64,000 bases of DNA from Deltaproteobacteria bacterium (GCA_018436855.1 JAHDKO010000002.1:53413-117412); one strand, 5' to 3'; shown: positions 9,601 through 18,515, counted from the first letter of the stretch. The notes: generated by a model from the sequence alone, not told the origin. Numbers and translations are program-made.

Positions 9601-11736
9601 ATGGCAGCAGGACCGCTCGAAACCATCTTGAACCCGTCCTCCATCGCCCTGGCCGGTGCGAGCAACAACATGAGCAAGATGGGCACCATCCAGATGCTCA
9701 ACCTGATCGACAGCGGGTTCCCCGGGGAGATCATGCCTGTTCATCCCAGGGAGTCCGTGGTGCTGGGAAAGAAAGCATATCCCGCCATAGCCGATCTGCC
9801 TTATGCCCCCGACCTCGCCATTCTCGTGGTGCCCACGGCGCTGGTGCCCGACATGCTCGAGGACTTCGGAAAGCTCGGCACCCGGCACGCCATCATCATC
9901 ACCGCGGGTTTCAAGGAAACCGGAGACAAGGGCAGGGATCTGGAAGGGCGGATCATCGAGATCGCACGCAACCACGGAATCAGGTTCCTGGGGCCCAACT
10001 GTCTGGGCATCGTGAACACCCACCTGCCGCTCAACGTCACCGTGGCCCCCATCCTGGGATACGGCGGAGGGCTCTCGCTGGCCTCGCAGAGCGGAACCTA
10101 CATCGCGCAGACGGTCCATTTCCTGCGCAGGAACGGCATCGTCCTGGGCACGGCCGTCAGCGTGGGAAACGAGGCCGACATCGATATCACCGACTGTCTT
10201 GAGTATCTGGGGCAAGACGAACACACTAAAGCCATCGGCCTGTACATAGAAGGGATCCGCGATGCAGGGCGTTTTCTCCGGGTGGCCCGGAGGGTGAGCA
10301 GAGATAAGCCCATTGTGGCCCAGTATGTCGGGGGCACCGAGGCAGGAGCCCGCTCCGGATCGAGCCACACCGGTGCCATAGCCGGGCCCGACTATGTCTA
10401 TGACGGCCTTTTCGAGCAGGCGGGCATTATCCGCGTGGACACGATCGAGGAGGTCTATCGGTTCGGGTGGGCACTGGCTACTCAGCCGCCCCTGAGAGGG
10501 CCCCGCATCGCCGTACTCACCAACTCGGGCGGTCCGGGTTCGGGGATCGCCACCACCTTAAACGCTGCTGGTCTCGAGGTTCCGGAATTCTCGGATACGG
10601 TCAGGGAGCAGGTCAGCCAATTCCTTCCCGGCCACGCGAGCACGCGCAACCCCGTGGATCTCACCTTTCACATCGATATGAAGGCTCTCACCGTGAAGAT
10701 CCCCGAGATTCTCTTCTCCGCCGACGGGATAGACGGGGTCATCATCCACGGGATTATGGACACAGGCTTCATGGACATGCTTTATCCCTCGGTGAGCAAA
10801 CATATGGACGTCACCCGGGAGCAGTTTCTCAAATACGGCGAAATCTCTCTGGACGAGCTCGTAGCCATGCCTCACGCCTATGGCAAGCCGCTCTTGATTT
10901 CCTCGTTTTTCGACAAGAGCGACCACTGTGTCCGGTTGTTTCACAAGCATTCGATACCCACCTTCGATTCGCCCGAAAAGGCGGCAAAGGCCATGTGGGC
11001 GCTGTACAAACACTGCCTATTCAGGCAGCGCAGCGCATCCACACCGGCGAAAAGGACCCGGGGTACGATTCCGGCACAGGCCCAGGAGATCTTCTCAAAC
11101 CGCAGCCGGACAGGCTTGGACGAGTACGCGGCCAAACAATTGCTGAAGGCGTATGGCATACCCACCACCGAGGAATTCCTCGCCGCGAGCCGCGAAGATA
11201 CTCTCAAGGCCGCACACCGGCTCGGCTTTCCGGTTGCGGTGAAGGCCTGTTCCCCTTCGATATCCCACAAGACAGAACACGGCCTGGTGTTTCTGGACGT
11301 GGAAGACGAAGACGCTGTTTTGCGCGCCTTCGATGCAATCCGGGCATATGACCCCGGCGCTCAGGTACTGGTGGCCGAGATGCTCAAGGGGAAGCGGGAG
11401 TTCATGGCAGGCGTCAGCTATCATCCCGGTTTTCCGCCCTGTGTCATGTTCGGGCTGGGAGGCGTTTTTGCCGAGGCGCACCGGGACTTTGCCATCCGCC
11501 TTGCCCCCCTGAGCCGGGAAGACGCCCGCGAAATGATCGAATCGCTCCGTGCGCGGACACTCCTGGGAAATTACCGGAACATGGAGGAGGTGGACCTGGA
11601 CGCCCTGGCAGACATCCTTGTCTGCCTCGGGGACATCGCCCTTGACTTCCCCGGGATAAAGGAGATAGACCTGAATCCAATCATCATTGTCAGCGGAGCC
11701 CCCAAGGTGGCGGATTCCCTGATGATCATCCCATAG
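9601..11736 (+). CDS. ADP-forming acyl-CoA (acetyl-CoA) synthetase, fused alpha-beta chain
   Basis: A 711-residue enzyme couples acyl-CoA hydrolysis to ATP formation, releasing the free acid, or works in reverse. The alpha part (to about 460) holds a CoA-binding Rossmann domain, GPNCLGIVN and SQSGTYI, and the phospho-acceptor His256 in SGSSHTGAIAG. The beta part (about 500-711) is an ATP-grasp domain with AVKACSPSISHKTEHGLV, VAEMLKGKREFMAGV and FGLGGVFAE. Archaeal enzymes often split these parts; single-chain versions are common in bacteria. Substrate range cannot be read from sequence, and protein acyltransferases share the fold. ATG 9601 is preferred over ATG 9577 because AAAGGAAGG lies between them. 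The next gene follows after 8 bases. Confidence 0.88.
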   Translation: MAAGPLETILNPSSIALAGASNNMSKMGTIQMLNLIDSGFPGEIMPVHPRESVVLGKKAYPAIADLPYAPDLAILVVPTALVPDMLEDFGKLGTRHAIIITAGFKETGDKGRDLEGRIIEIARNHGIRFLGPNCLGIVNTHLPLNVTVAPILGYGGGLSLASQSGTYIAQTVHFLRRNGIVLGTAVSVGNEADIDITDCLEYLGQDEHTKAIGLYIEGIRDAGRFLRVARRVSRDKPIVAQYVGGTEAGARSGSSHTGAIAGPDYVYDGLFEQAGIIRVDTIEEVYRFGWALATQPPLRGPRIAVLTNSGGPGSGIATTLNAAGLEVPEFSDTVREQVSQFLPGHASTRNPVDLTFHIDMKALTVKIPEILFSADGIDGVIIHGIMDTGFMDMLYPSVSKHMDVTREQFLKYGEISLDELVAMPHAYGKPLLISSFFDKSDHCVRLFHKHSIPTFDSPEKAAKAMWALYKHCLFRQRSASTPAKRTRGTIPAQAQEIFSNRSRTGLDEYAAKQLLKAYGIPTTEEFLAASREDTLKAAHRLGFPVAVKACSPSISHKTEHGLVFLDVEDEDAVLRAFDAIRAYDPGAQVLVAEMLKGKREFMAGVSYHPGFPPCVMFGLGGVFAEAHRDFAIRLAPLSREDAREMIESLRARTLLGNYRNMEEVDLDALADILVCLGDIALDFPGIKEIDLNPIIIVSGAPKVADSLMIIP

Positions 11737-11744
11737 GAGAGCAT

Positions 11745-12149
11745 ATGGACACCAAGAAAATCGAAGAGATGATCAGGATCTATCCGGAAAAAGACAAGCT
11801 CCCCTGTCCGGTCGCTCACTTCATCGCAGCCTCTCTGAAGGTAGACCCCGAGGTGGTGGGTGATGTTGCAACCGTACTGGGCGTCAGACTCTACCAGTGC
11901 CAGCTGGGCCTGTTCGGCTATGGCCGCAAGGGCGTATCCGGCTACAAGATCCTGGACAGGCCTGTCGAGGTGCCTGACGAGGTTCTGGAAAAGATCAGGA
12001 ATGCGGCAAAAGACGGTGTGATCACCTGCAGGGAGCTTTGGGACATCGCAGACGAGAACGGGGTGCTGCGCCCGGAGGCAGGGAATGCGGCCGATTCCCT
12101 GGGCCTGAAGATCACACCCTGCCAGCTCGGAGCCTTCAAGGGGAAATAG
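11745..12149 (+). CDS. Conserved-looking protein with a duplicated Cys / CQLGxF domain
   Basis: The 134-residue protein is an internal duplication. Repeat 1 runs from Cys21 to CQLGLF (Cys52) and repeat 2 from Cys95 to CQLGAF (Cys126). The cysteine spacing is 31 residues in both, and the repeats are offset by 74. Each repeat reads as helix-turn-helix-like (for example LWDIADENGVLRPEAGNAADSLGLKI), followed by the CQLG motif. Four cysteines in this pattern could bind metal or form redox pairs, but neither is shown. No signal peptide. ATG with AGGAGA upstream, 8 bases after the acyl-CoA synthetase, so probably co-transcribed. I do not recognise a named function. Confidence 0.75.
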   Translation: MDTKKIEEMIRIYPEKDKLPCPVAHFIAASLKVDPEVVGDVATVLGVRLYQCQLGLFGYGRKGVSGYKILDRPVEVPDEVLEKIRNAAKDGVITCRELWDIADENGVLRPEAGNAADSLGLKITPCQLGAFKGK

Positions 12150-12187
12150 GCTCCAGGAAAGTTCTGTTCCTGTGAGAATTTACGCGC

Positions 12188-12202
12188 GTGTTCCGGGAAC
12201 AC
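12188..12202. promoter_or_regulatory. Short inverted repeat, possible operator
   Basis: GTGTTCC-G-GGAACAC is a perfect 7+1+7 palindrome about 70 bases upstream of the predicted UPF0173 promoter. Its binding protein is unknown. Confidence 0.3.
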
Positions 12203-12273
12203 GATCTGTCAGCGTCTGCGCCTCCGTGCTCGGGCGGGGGCAGACACTGTCACGGAAGCAGAGAGATTTTTTA

Positions 12274-12302
12274 TTGAAACACGCCCTGCGCTTCTGTATG
12301 AT
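12274..12302 (+). promoter_or_regulatory. Sigma-70-type promoter of the UPF0173 hydrolase gene
   Basis: TTGAAA at 12274-12279 and TATGAT at 12297-12302, spacer 17, each differ by one base from consensus. The ATG is at 12360 with GGAGGGA upstream. Confidence 0.6.
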
Positions 12303-12359
12303 GTTGTGCATCTTATGCTTCTTATTGTTTCAACATCACATTCCATGCGGAGGGAGTCA

Positions 12360-12980
12360 ATGTCTGTCGAAGTTGTCTGGTTGGGACACGCCGGGGTTAT
12401 GGTCCGATGCAATGCCGGGGTCATCTACATCGACCCCTGGAAGGTGAGCCGTTCTTCCCCCAAGGCCGACATTATCCTCCTGACTCACGACCATTACGAC
12501 CACTATTCTCCGGAAGATATCGCGCTGCTGAAACAAGGCTCGACCCGGGTGGCGGCGCCCATACCCGCCCCCGAGGTGACCGATGTCATCAGGCCCGGGG
12601 ACAGGCTTACCATGGGGGAGGTCACGGTCGAGACGATTCCGGCCTACAACATCAGCAAAGGTTTTCACCCCCGGGCGAACAACTGGCTGGGGTATGTAGT
12701 CCAGACCGGCGGCAAGAGGATATACCATGCCGGCGATACGGACCGCATCCCTGAGATGGATGGGCTGAACGCTGATCTGGCACTCATTCCCGTGGGGGGG
12801 ACCTATACCATGGATGCCCGTGACGCCGCTCTTGCTGCGGAAGACATCAAGGCCGGGGTGACGATCCCCATCCATTTCGGCGACATCGTGGGTACGAGAG
12901 AGGATGCTGAGGGGTTCGCCCGGAGCTGCTCACGCCCCGTCCACCTGCTTGATCCCGGGGAATCGTACATCCTTTCCTAA
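12360..12980 (+). CDS. UPF0173-type metallo-beta-lactamase-fold hydrolase
   Basis: The 206-residue metal-dependent hydrolase starts MSVEVVWLGHAGVMV, the usual opening of the UPF0173/UlaG-like group. The zinc motif HDHYDHY is near residue 46, YHAGDTD carries the next Asp ligand, and IPIHFGDIVG supplies the last His. No signal peptide is seen, so it is cytoplasmic. The substrate is unknown; relatives act on lactone or phosphodiester bonds. The start ATG 12360 has CGGAGGGA at 12348-12355. An upstream in-frame ATG at 12306 sits within the promoter region and is rejected. Confidence 0.85.
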   Translation: MSVEVVWLGHAGVMVRCNAGVIYIDPWKVSRSSPKADIILLTHDHYDHYSPEDIALLKQGSTRVAAPIPAPEVTDVIRPGDRLTMGEVTVETIPAYNISKGFHPRANNWLGYVVQTGGKRIYHAGDTDRIPEMDGLNADLALIPVGGTYTMDARDAALAAEDIKAGVTIPIHFGDIVGTREDAEGFARSCSRPVHLLDPGESYILS

Positions 12981-12987
12981 AGAAACT

Positions 12988-14919
12988 ATGAACAAGGTGA
13001 TCACTGAGGTAAAACGCATCTTTCACCGGGCACCGTTTGCCGTCTGCGCCTTTGATGCAAGCGGGACCGTGATCTATATCAATCCTGTGCTCGAGTCCAA
13101 CCTCGGACCCGCGGTACTGCCTATCATGGGGCAATCTCTTTACCAGATCATCCACAAGATTCTCGTGGACGAGAGACTGGAGAACAATCTCAAGCGGCTC
13201 ATCGAGACGGACAAGCCTTTTTCAATGATCGTGGAGACCCTGAGTTCGCCCGGGGTAAGGGCCTCGGGCTTCATCAACGTCATCGGCTATAAGCTCGAAA
13301 CGCTCTATATCCTCATCGGTGATTTCGTGAGCGGCGGCCTGTCGCGTGAAGGAAGGTACCGCCAGATCATCGAGGACGCACCGGATGCCATCATTATTAT
13401 GAACCACGGGGTGATCACCTTCAGCAATCCCGCGTTCAACGCCATCATGGAGATGGACACCGGGCAGGTCCTGGGCAGGGAGATGTTCGGGTTTCTCGAC
13501 GAGAAGGGAAGGGAGGATCTCAAGCATCTCAGGCAGGACCATGCCAGGGGCTTTTTCAGCAGGTTCAACGTGAATACCCCCTCGGGCGTCAAGATCCTGG
13601 AGGGCAACTTCCATTTCATCGAGGAGCGTCCCGGGACCTCCATCGCCCTGCTGCGCGACGTGACGGAAAAAGTGGCCCTGGAAAGGCGCCTGTTGCGACA
13701 GAATCAGGATCTCGCTGCAGTGAACCTCATCTCCAAGACATTGAGCTCATCTATGGAGCTCAAGGAGATCCTTCAGAACACCCTGGCGCAGGTCCTCCAG
13801 ATCATGAACATCGAGACCGGGTGGATCTATCTACTCGACGAGAAGAAGCAGGAGCTCAAGTGCGCCTATTCCTACGGCATCCCGGAAAAGGTGGTGCAGG
13901 CCATCAAGAAGCTGCGCATCGGCGAGGGGATAGCGGGCCGTGTGGCCATAAAGGGCAAGCCCATCATCATCGAGAACGCTTCGAAAGACGCCCGGATCAG
14001 ATCGCTGGCCTTCAAGAAACAGGGCATCAAGTCTTTCGCATCGATCCCGCTGTACTCGCGCACCCGGCTCATCGGGGTCATGAACATCGGCTCTTTCGGC
14101 GAGAGAATCATCTCGCCCGATGACGAGCGCCTGCTCATCACCATCGGCGTGCACATGGGCACGGTTATGGAGAACATTCTCCTCTTCCAGGAGATCGCCA
14201 ACACCTCTGACGAGCTCAAGGACGCCATCAACCTCATCCGCCAGCGCAACGAAGAGCTGCGCACCCTTGTCTCCACGGTTTCCCACGATCTGAAAAACCC
14301 GATCATCGCGATCAACGGTTTTTGCGAGCGCTTTCTCAGGACCGCAGGACCGAAGCTCGACAAACGGGAATTGGAGTATGTCAACGCGGTCAGGGAGAGC
14401 GGGAAGCGCATGGAAAAGTTCGTCACCGATCTCCTGACCCTGTCCGCAGTGGAGAACCTGAGGCTGAAGAAAGAGGAATTTCCGGTCCACGAGCTCATCG
14501 ACGAGATATCCCGCGAGCTGGCACCTCAGCTGGACTCCAAGGGCGGGACCCTGGTGATCGAATCTCCCCTGCCGCAGATCAAGGCAGACCGGGTGAGGCT
14601 CATGCAGGTGTTTTCAAACCTCATCTCAAACGCCATCAAGTATGCGCACCCCGACAGAGACCTCGTGATCAGCATCGGCTATCAGAGCGAGCCCAACACC
14701 CACGTTTTCTCCGTCAAGGACAATGGGCTGGGAATCCCCCGGGAATACGCGGAAAACATCTTCGAGATATTCTTCCGCGGCCACGAGTCCCACGCCGAGG
14801 GCACGGGTATCGGCCTGTCCATTGTGAAAAAGGCCGTGAACATCATGGGGGGCGAGGTCTGGCTCAGCTCGGATAAAGACCAGGGAACCGCGTTCTACTT
14901 TTCGATCCCCGCGGAGTGA
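12988..14919 (+). CDS. Sensor histidine kinase, PAS-PAS-GAF-HisKA-HATPase
   Basis: A soluble-looking 643-residue kinase. A PAS domain opens the protein (about 5-110), a second PAS follows (about 125-230, IIEDAPDAIIIMN), a GAF domain spans about 250-400 (IGEGIAGRVAIKGKPIIIE), then a short coiled coil, HisKA with phospho-acceptor His433 in STVSHDLKNP, and the ATPase with FSNLISNAIKYA (N box), DNGLGIP (G1) and GTGIGLSIVKKA (G2). All kinase boxes look intact. No transmembrane segment is visible, so the signal is probably cytoplasmic (redox, ligand or light). No response regulator gene is adjacent, making it an orphan kinase here. It starts 8 bases after the hydrolase, so co-transcription is likely. 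Confidence 0.9.
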   Translation: MNKVITEVKRIFHRAPFAVCAFDASGTVIYINPVLESNLGPAVLPIMGQSLYQIIHKILVDERLENNLKRLIETDKPFSMIVETLSSPGVRASGFINVIGYKLETLYILIGDFVSGGLSREGRYRQIIEDAPDAIIIMNHGVITFSNPAFNAIMEMDTGQVLGREMFGFLDEKGREDLKHLRQDHARGFFSRFNVNTPSGVKILEGNFHFIEERPGTSIALLRDVTEKVALERRLLRQNQDLAAVNLISKTLSSSMELKEILQNTLAQVLQIMNIETGWIYLLDEKKQELKCAYSYGIPEKVVQAIKKLRIGEGIAGRVAIKGKPIIIENASKDARIRSLAFKKQGIKSFASIPLYSRTRLIGVMNIGSFGERIISPDDERLLITIGVHMGTVMENILLFQEIANTSDELKDAINLIRQRNEELRTLVSTVSHDLKNPIIAINGFCERFLRTAGPKLDKRELEYVNAVRESGKRMEKFVTDLLTLSAVENLRLKKEEFPVHELIDEISRELAPQLDSKGGTLVIESPLPQIKADRVRLMQVFSNLISNAIKYAHPDRDLVISIGYQSEPNTHVFSVKDNGLGIPREYAENIFEIFFRGHESHAEGTGIGLSIVKKAVNIMGGEVWLSSDKDQGTAFYFSIPAE

Positions 14920-14985
14920 TCGGCACAGGTATTCCGCATCTGCAGCCATCCGGCCATGAGCCTGAATTCTCAGCCGACATTCCTC

Positions 14986-15015
14986 TTGACACCCTCGACC
15001 GGCGCCCTGTATATA
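14986..15015 (+). promoter_or_regulatory. Strong promoter of tRNA-Val
   Basis: A perfect TTGACA at 14986-14991 and TATATA at 15010-15015, spacer 18, end 17 bases before the mature tRNA 5' end. Confidence 0.7.
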
Positions 15016-15032
15016 TCTCACACCATTGGAAA

Positions 15033-15107
15033 GGGCCGCTAGCTCAGGGGGAGAGCGCTACCTTCACACGGTAGAAGTCGTAGGTTCAAATCCTACGCGG
15101 CCCACCA
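15033..15107 (+). tRNA. tRNA-Val (CAC anticodon)
   Basis: A complete cloverleaf can be drawn. The acceptor stem GGGCCGC pairs with GCGGCCC, the D stem is GCTC/GAGC, and the anticodon stem CTACC/GGTAG closes loop TTCACAC with anticodon CAC. The variable loop has 5 bases, the T arm is GTAGG-TTCAAAT-CCTAC, the discriminator is A and CCA is encoded. CAC reads the GUG valine codon, which is frequent in these GC-rich genes. Confidence 0.97.
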
Positions 15108-15204
15108 TTTTCCCTCATAATATAAGTTTGGTTGAAACCACTTTCTCGTCTGACAACAAAATGCATTCGGAGAAGTATATTATTCTGTCATTTCAGAGTG
15201 CAAT

Positions 15205-15555
15205 TTATCCTGTTCTTTTTGGTCCAGTCGGAGATTTTCTGTTGGGAACATATCTCCAAGAAGCTAGAGAATAAAGATTTCGAAACCTTTGCCGGAAGGT
15301 CTCATCGAGAGTCTTTGAAAAATGTATACGCAATTCATTTCTATCTTTGTCCCAAGTTGCCCAGACATCTCCATATACTCGTTGATTCTGAATAATTCGC
15401 AGACAGTCCTGGATGAGCTTTTTGGGAACGCTTCCTTTGATAACTCTTATCCTTGCTGGTCTTATGCGTATGATAAAGACTTTTTTACCATTCCGGCGAA
15501 AAAATAGAGCAGCAATTATTATTACCAATAAAACTGCAGCATACGGCTCATACAT
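15205..15555 (-). CDS. DUF3634-like small membrane-anchored protein
   Basis: The 116-residue protein has one N-terminal transmembrane helix (about residues 4-20, AAVLLVIIIAALFF). A basic soluble domain follows, with RPARIRVIKGSVPKKLIQDC and a later DETFRQRFRNLYSLASWR. This reads like the DUF3634 family (one helix, then a short domain whose end resembles Q-R-x-R-N). Function unknown. Start ATG 15555 has GGGAG just upstream; an ATG at 15567 lacks one. It lies 33 bases after the end of rng on the same strand. Base composition is clearly more AT-rich than its neighbours, and it sits beside a tRNA gene, a common transfer site, but no integrase or repeat is seen. Confidence 0.65.
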   Translation of the reverse strand: MYEPYAAVLLVIIIAALFFRRNGKKVFIIRIRPARIRVIKGSVPKKLIQDCLRIIQNQRVYGDVWATWDKDRNELRIHFSKTLDETFRQRFRNLYSLASWRYVPNRKSPTGPKRTG

Positions 15556-15588
15556 TGTAGCTCCCATCAGGGAAGGGCAGAAGGGGTG

Positions 15589-17058
15589 CTATCTCCCCTG
15601 GCCGTAGTTGATCATCTTTACCTGGCCCCGCTTGAGGTCAGGGTTCACGACGATGTCGATCTTCACGGAAAAGTCCTGCTCCAGACGCAGCAGGTATTTC
15701 CTCTGGGAGTTGAGCAGGTGCATGGCCACGTCCGGTGAAAGCTCGGCCTTCACCTCTCGGGCGGGGTTGTTGCGGTTCAGATAGAGCTGGATTTCGCGCA
15801 GGACCATGAGGGCCGCGGATTCCACCGACCTCACCACGCCGGCTCCTTCACAGAACGGGCAGCGCACATAGCTTTTTTCCAGCAGGGTGGACGAGAGACG
15901 CTCGCGCGAGAGCTCCAGGATCCCGAACTGGGATATCCTGCCCATCACCAGGTGGGCCCGGTCGTTCTTGAGCGCGTCCTTGAGGGCCTTCTCCACCTTG
16001 CGCATGTTTTCCCGGGGGCGCATGTCGATGAAGTCCACGACCACGAGCCCGCCGATATCCCGCAGCACGAGCTGCCGGGCGATCTCGGTAGTGGCCTCGA
16101 GGTTTGTGGAAAGGGCCGTGTTCTCGATGTCCCTGCCCGCCGTGGACTGGCCGGAGTTCACGTCGATCACCACCATGGCCTCGGTGGGCTCGATCACCAG
16201 GGTGCCGCCCGAGGGCAGCTTGACCTTGGTGCTGTAGATGTTCTGGATCTGCTGCTCCAGGTCGTACTTGGTGAACAGCGGCTTGTTCTGCCGGTACTGC
16301 CTGATCACGTCCTTGTGCCGGGGCATCACGCTCTTCATGAAGACGACCGCCCGGCGGAACGTCTCTTCGTCGTCGATGAGGATCTCCGAGATATCGCTGG
16401 TGAAGTAATCCCTGATCGACCGGATGATGATGTCGCCTTCGCGGTAGATCAGCGAAGGGCACGGCATCTTCTTGAACCCCTCCTCGATGCTTTTCCACAG
16501 GCGCAGGAGATAGTTCAGGTCCTTCTGGAGATCGGCCTTGTTCCTGTCCATGCCCGCGGTGCGCACGATCAGGCCCATGTCCGGGGGAGGGGAGAGCTGG
16601 GAGATGATGTCCTTGAGCCGTTTTCGCTTGGCCTCGTCATCGATCTTCCGGGATATTCCGGCGAGATCCTGCCGCGGCAGAAGAACCATGTAGCGCCCGG
16701 GGATGGAGATGTTCGTGGTGAGCAGCGCGCCTTTGGCGTTCTTTTCCTCGCGGTTGACCTGCACGGGAATCTCCATGCCCTTTCTCAGGAGCGCGAGCGA
16801 TCCCTTTCCTTCGGTCACGCCGGGCACGAACAGCCAGTTGATGTCGTTGAGCGGCAGCAGGCCGTGCTTTTCCCTGCCGTAGTCGATGAACACGGCATCC
16901 AGGCTCTTCTCGACCTTGGAGATCCGTCCCTTGTAGATATTCCCCCTGATCTGCTCCTTGAGCGCGCTCTGGATGTAGAGCTCCTGAAGGATGCCGTCTT
17001 CCACGACCGCAACCCGGATTTCCTCGGGATGGAATGCATTGATGAGCATCTTTTTCAT
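15589..17058 (-). CDS. rng: Ribonuclease E/G family endoribonuclease
   Basis: The 489-residue single-strand endoribonuclease of the RNase E/G family matures 5S and 16S rRNA and starts mRNA decay. An S1-like domain (about 35-125, GNIYKGRISKVEKSLDAVFI) is followed by the nuclease core. Metal-binding Asp residues lie in VVIDVNSGQ and VVDFIDMR, and the zinc-link cysteines are in RCPFCEGAG. Length matches RNase G; the long RNase E C-terminal scaffold is missing. It follows the Sua5-like gene by 19 bases in a leftward run. Confidence 0.95.
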   Translation of the reverse strand: MKKMLINAFHPEEIRVAVVEDGILQELYIQSALKEQIRGNIYKGRISKVEKSLDAVFIDYGREKHGLLPLNDINWLFVPGVTEGKGSLALLRKGMEIPVQVNREEKNAKGALLTTNISIPGRYMVLLPRQDLAGISRKIDDEAKRKRLKDIISQLSPPPDMGLIVRTAGMDRNKADLQKDLNYLLRLWKSIEEGFKKMPCPSLIYREGDIIIRSIRDYFTSDISEILIDDEETFRRAVVFMKSVMPRHKDVIRQYRQNKPLFTKYDLEQQIQNIYSTKVKLPSGGTLVIEPTEAMVVIDVNSGQSTAGRDIENTALSTNLEATTEIARQLVLRDIGGLVVVDFIDMRPRENMRKVEKALKDALKNDRAHLVMGRISQFGILELSRERLSSTLLEKSYVRCPFCEGAGVVRSVESAALMVLREIQLYLNRNNPAREVKAELSPDVAMHLLNSQRKYLLRLEQDFSVKIDIVVNPDLKRGQVKMINYGQGR

Positions 17059-17077
17059 GACTGAGGGCCTCGTTTTC

Positions 17078-17686
17078 TCATGAGCTGATGAACGCCTCCA
17101 CCGGCCCCTGACCCTGGCGGATGACTACAGGGGTGTCGGTCTCCAGAGATATCACCGTGGATGGAATGTCTGGGAGGATGCCGCTGTCGACAATGGCGTC
17201 CACCCGGTGGCCCAAGTCGTGTTCGATCTCCACGGGGTCGATGTGCACCCGCTCGTGCGACAGAGGCACGCTCGTGGTAATGACGGGCTCGCCGATCTCC
17301 TCCACGATGGCCTGGCAGAACCAGTGGTCGGGCATCCGGATGCCGATGGACTTCCGGTTCGATTGCAGCAGCCGGGGAACCAGCCGGGTGGCGGGCAGAA
17401 TGATGGTGTAGGGGCCGGGCAACAGAGTCCGCATGATCTTGAAGGCCTCGTTCGACACCTTGGCATATCTGCTGATGGTCTGAAAATCGGAAAACATGAT
17501 GCTCCTGGGCTTTACCGAGGCCTTGATCGAGTTGATCGTGTCGATCCCTTTCTTGTTCGTGATGCAGCACCCCAGACCATACACCGTGTCCGTGGGGTAA
17601 ACGATGATCCCGCCGCTGGTGAGGATTTCGGCTACCCGCTTGACGGTTCTCGGCTTACGCGTTCGCGGGTCAATGAGTATGCGCAC
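17078..17686 (-). CDS. Sua5/YciO/YrdC family protein, likely L-threonylcarbamoyladenylate synthase
   Basis: A 202-residue YrdC-fold protein. The family makes L-threonylcarbamoyl-AMP for the t6A37 modification of ANN-decoding tRNAs. GGIIVYPTDTVYGLGCC near residue 25 and LLPGPYTIILPAT near 90 are the characteristic nucleotide- and threonine-binding segments, followed by SIGIRMPDH. There is no C-terminal Sua5 domain. The YciO subgroup is a possible alternative because some RNA-binding Lys/Arg positions cannot be checked by eye. The gene overlaps the end of the TtcA-like gene by 17 bases, so the two tRNA-modification genes are coupled. Confidence 0.85.
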   Translation of the reverse strand: MRILIDPRTRKPRTVKRVAEILTSGGIIVYPTDTVYGLGCCITNKKGIDTINSIKASVKPRSIMFSDFQTISRYAKVSNEAFKIMRTLLPGPYTIILPATRLVPRLLQSNRKSIGIRMPDHWFCQAIVEEIGEPVITTSVPLSHERVHIDPVEIEHDLGHRVDAIVDSGILPDIPSTVISLETDTPVVIRQGQGPVEAFISS

Positions 17687-18437
17687 GGCAATCTCCCTTC
17701 AGGCACAGGCTTTTCATATCAATATTGCCCAGCGACGCGAAAATCGAGTTTTTCATCTTCGGGTTGTCTTTTTCCAGGATGCGCAGGTATTCCCTGATCT
17801 GCTCGCGCTTGCTGTCCGGTCGGATCATGCATGAGTAAGAAACCGGCGTGATATCGAGAAACCGGAAATACGCCTCTACCAGCGTGAGCTTGCAGTAGGC
17901 GAGCGGTCTGATCACCCGGTTTTGGCCGTCGTTCGAAACCCTGGCAGGCGCCATGGCCCCGATCTGGCCCGTGTAGAAGCACCGCAGGAAAAACGTCTCG
18001 ATGATGTCGTCGAGATGGTGCCCCAGGGCGATGGAAGAAAAGCCTTCTTCCCGGGCAAGGCTGTAGAGTATCCCTCTTCGCAGCCTCGAGCACAGGGCAC
18101 AGGGGCTTTTCTCCGGATCCGACACCCGGGCCAGGATACCGGAGATGCCGGTATCGACCACCCGGATCTCCGTTCCCAGGGCGCTGCGGGCCCAGTCGGC
18201 TATCCGCGGAAAGTCCTTCTCGAAGCCGGTGGAGAGATGCACGGGGAATACCTCGTACTCCACCGGCGCAGACTTCTGCAGATCGATGAGGACCTTCAGG
18301 AGCACCAGGGAATCCTTTCCGCCGGAGACCGCTACCAAGACCCTGTCTCCCTGCCTGATCATGTCATAATCGTGAATGGCTGTTCCGACCTTTTTCCGGA
18401 GCTGCTTTTCAAAATATCTTCTGCTGTTGTGGTTCAC
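17670..18437 (-). CDS. ttcA: TtcA-like tRNA 2-thiolation enzyme (PP-loop ATPase)
   Basis: The PP-loop motif VAVSGGKDS near residue 35 adenylates the target cytidine. The CALCSRLRRG pair (Cys-x-x-Cys) can ligate an iron-sulfur cluster, and GHHLDDIIETFFL is typical of the TtcA/TtuA group that puts sulfur on tRNA C32 or U54. At 255 residues it is slightly short but complete. I chose GTG at 18437 because AAGGAAC lies at correct spacing. A GTG at 18500 and ATG at 18494 lack any site and add a non-conserved leader. Whether it modifies C32 or another base is not decided by sequence reading. Confidence 0.85.
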   Translation of the reverse strand: MNHNSRRYFEKQLRKKVGTAIHDYDMIRQGDRVLVAVSGGKDSLVLLKVLIDLQKSAPVEYEVFPVHLSTGFEKDFPRIADWARSALGTEIRVVDTGISGILARVSDPEKSPCALCSRLRRGILYSLAREEGFSSIALGHHLDDIIETFFLRCFYTGQIGAMAPARVSNDGQNRVIRPLAYCKLTLVEAYFRFLDITPVSYSCMIRPDSKREQIREYLRILEKDNPKMKNSIFASLGNIDMKSLCLKGDCRAHTH

Positions 18438-18492
18438 GTAGTGTTCCTTATCACATATCACAGGATTTGCAATACACGAAAGATTCCGTTGC

Positions 18493-18515
18493 ATTACCAC
18501 TGGAGCGATGGTAAT
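18493..18515. repeat. Inverted repeat upstream of ttcA
   Basis: ATTACCA and TGGTAAT form 7-base arms around a 9-base spacer, 56 bases before the ttcA start. It may be an RNA hairpin or an operator. Confidence 0.3.

Noticed and set aside
15026..15274. Plus-strand ORF across tRNA-Val
   Set aside because: It reads through the tRNA gene itself.
15952..17064. Plus-strand ORF of 370 codons
   Set aside because: Antisense to rng; low-complexity His/Asp/Val composition.
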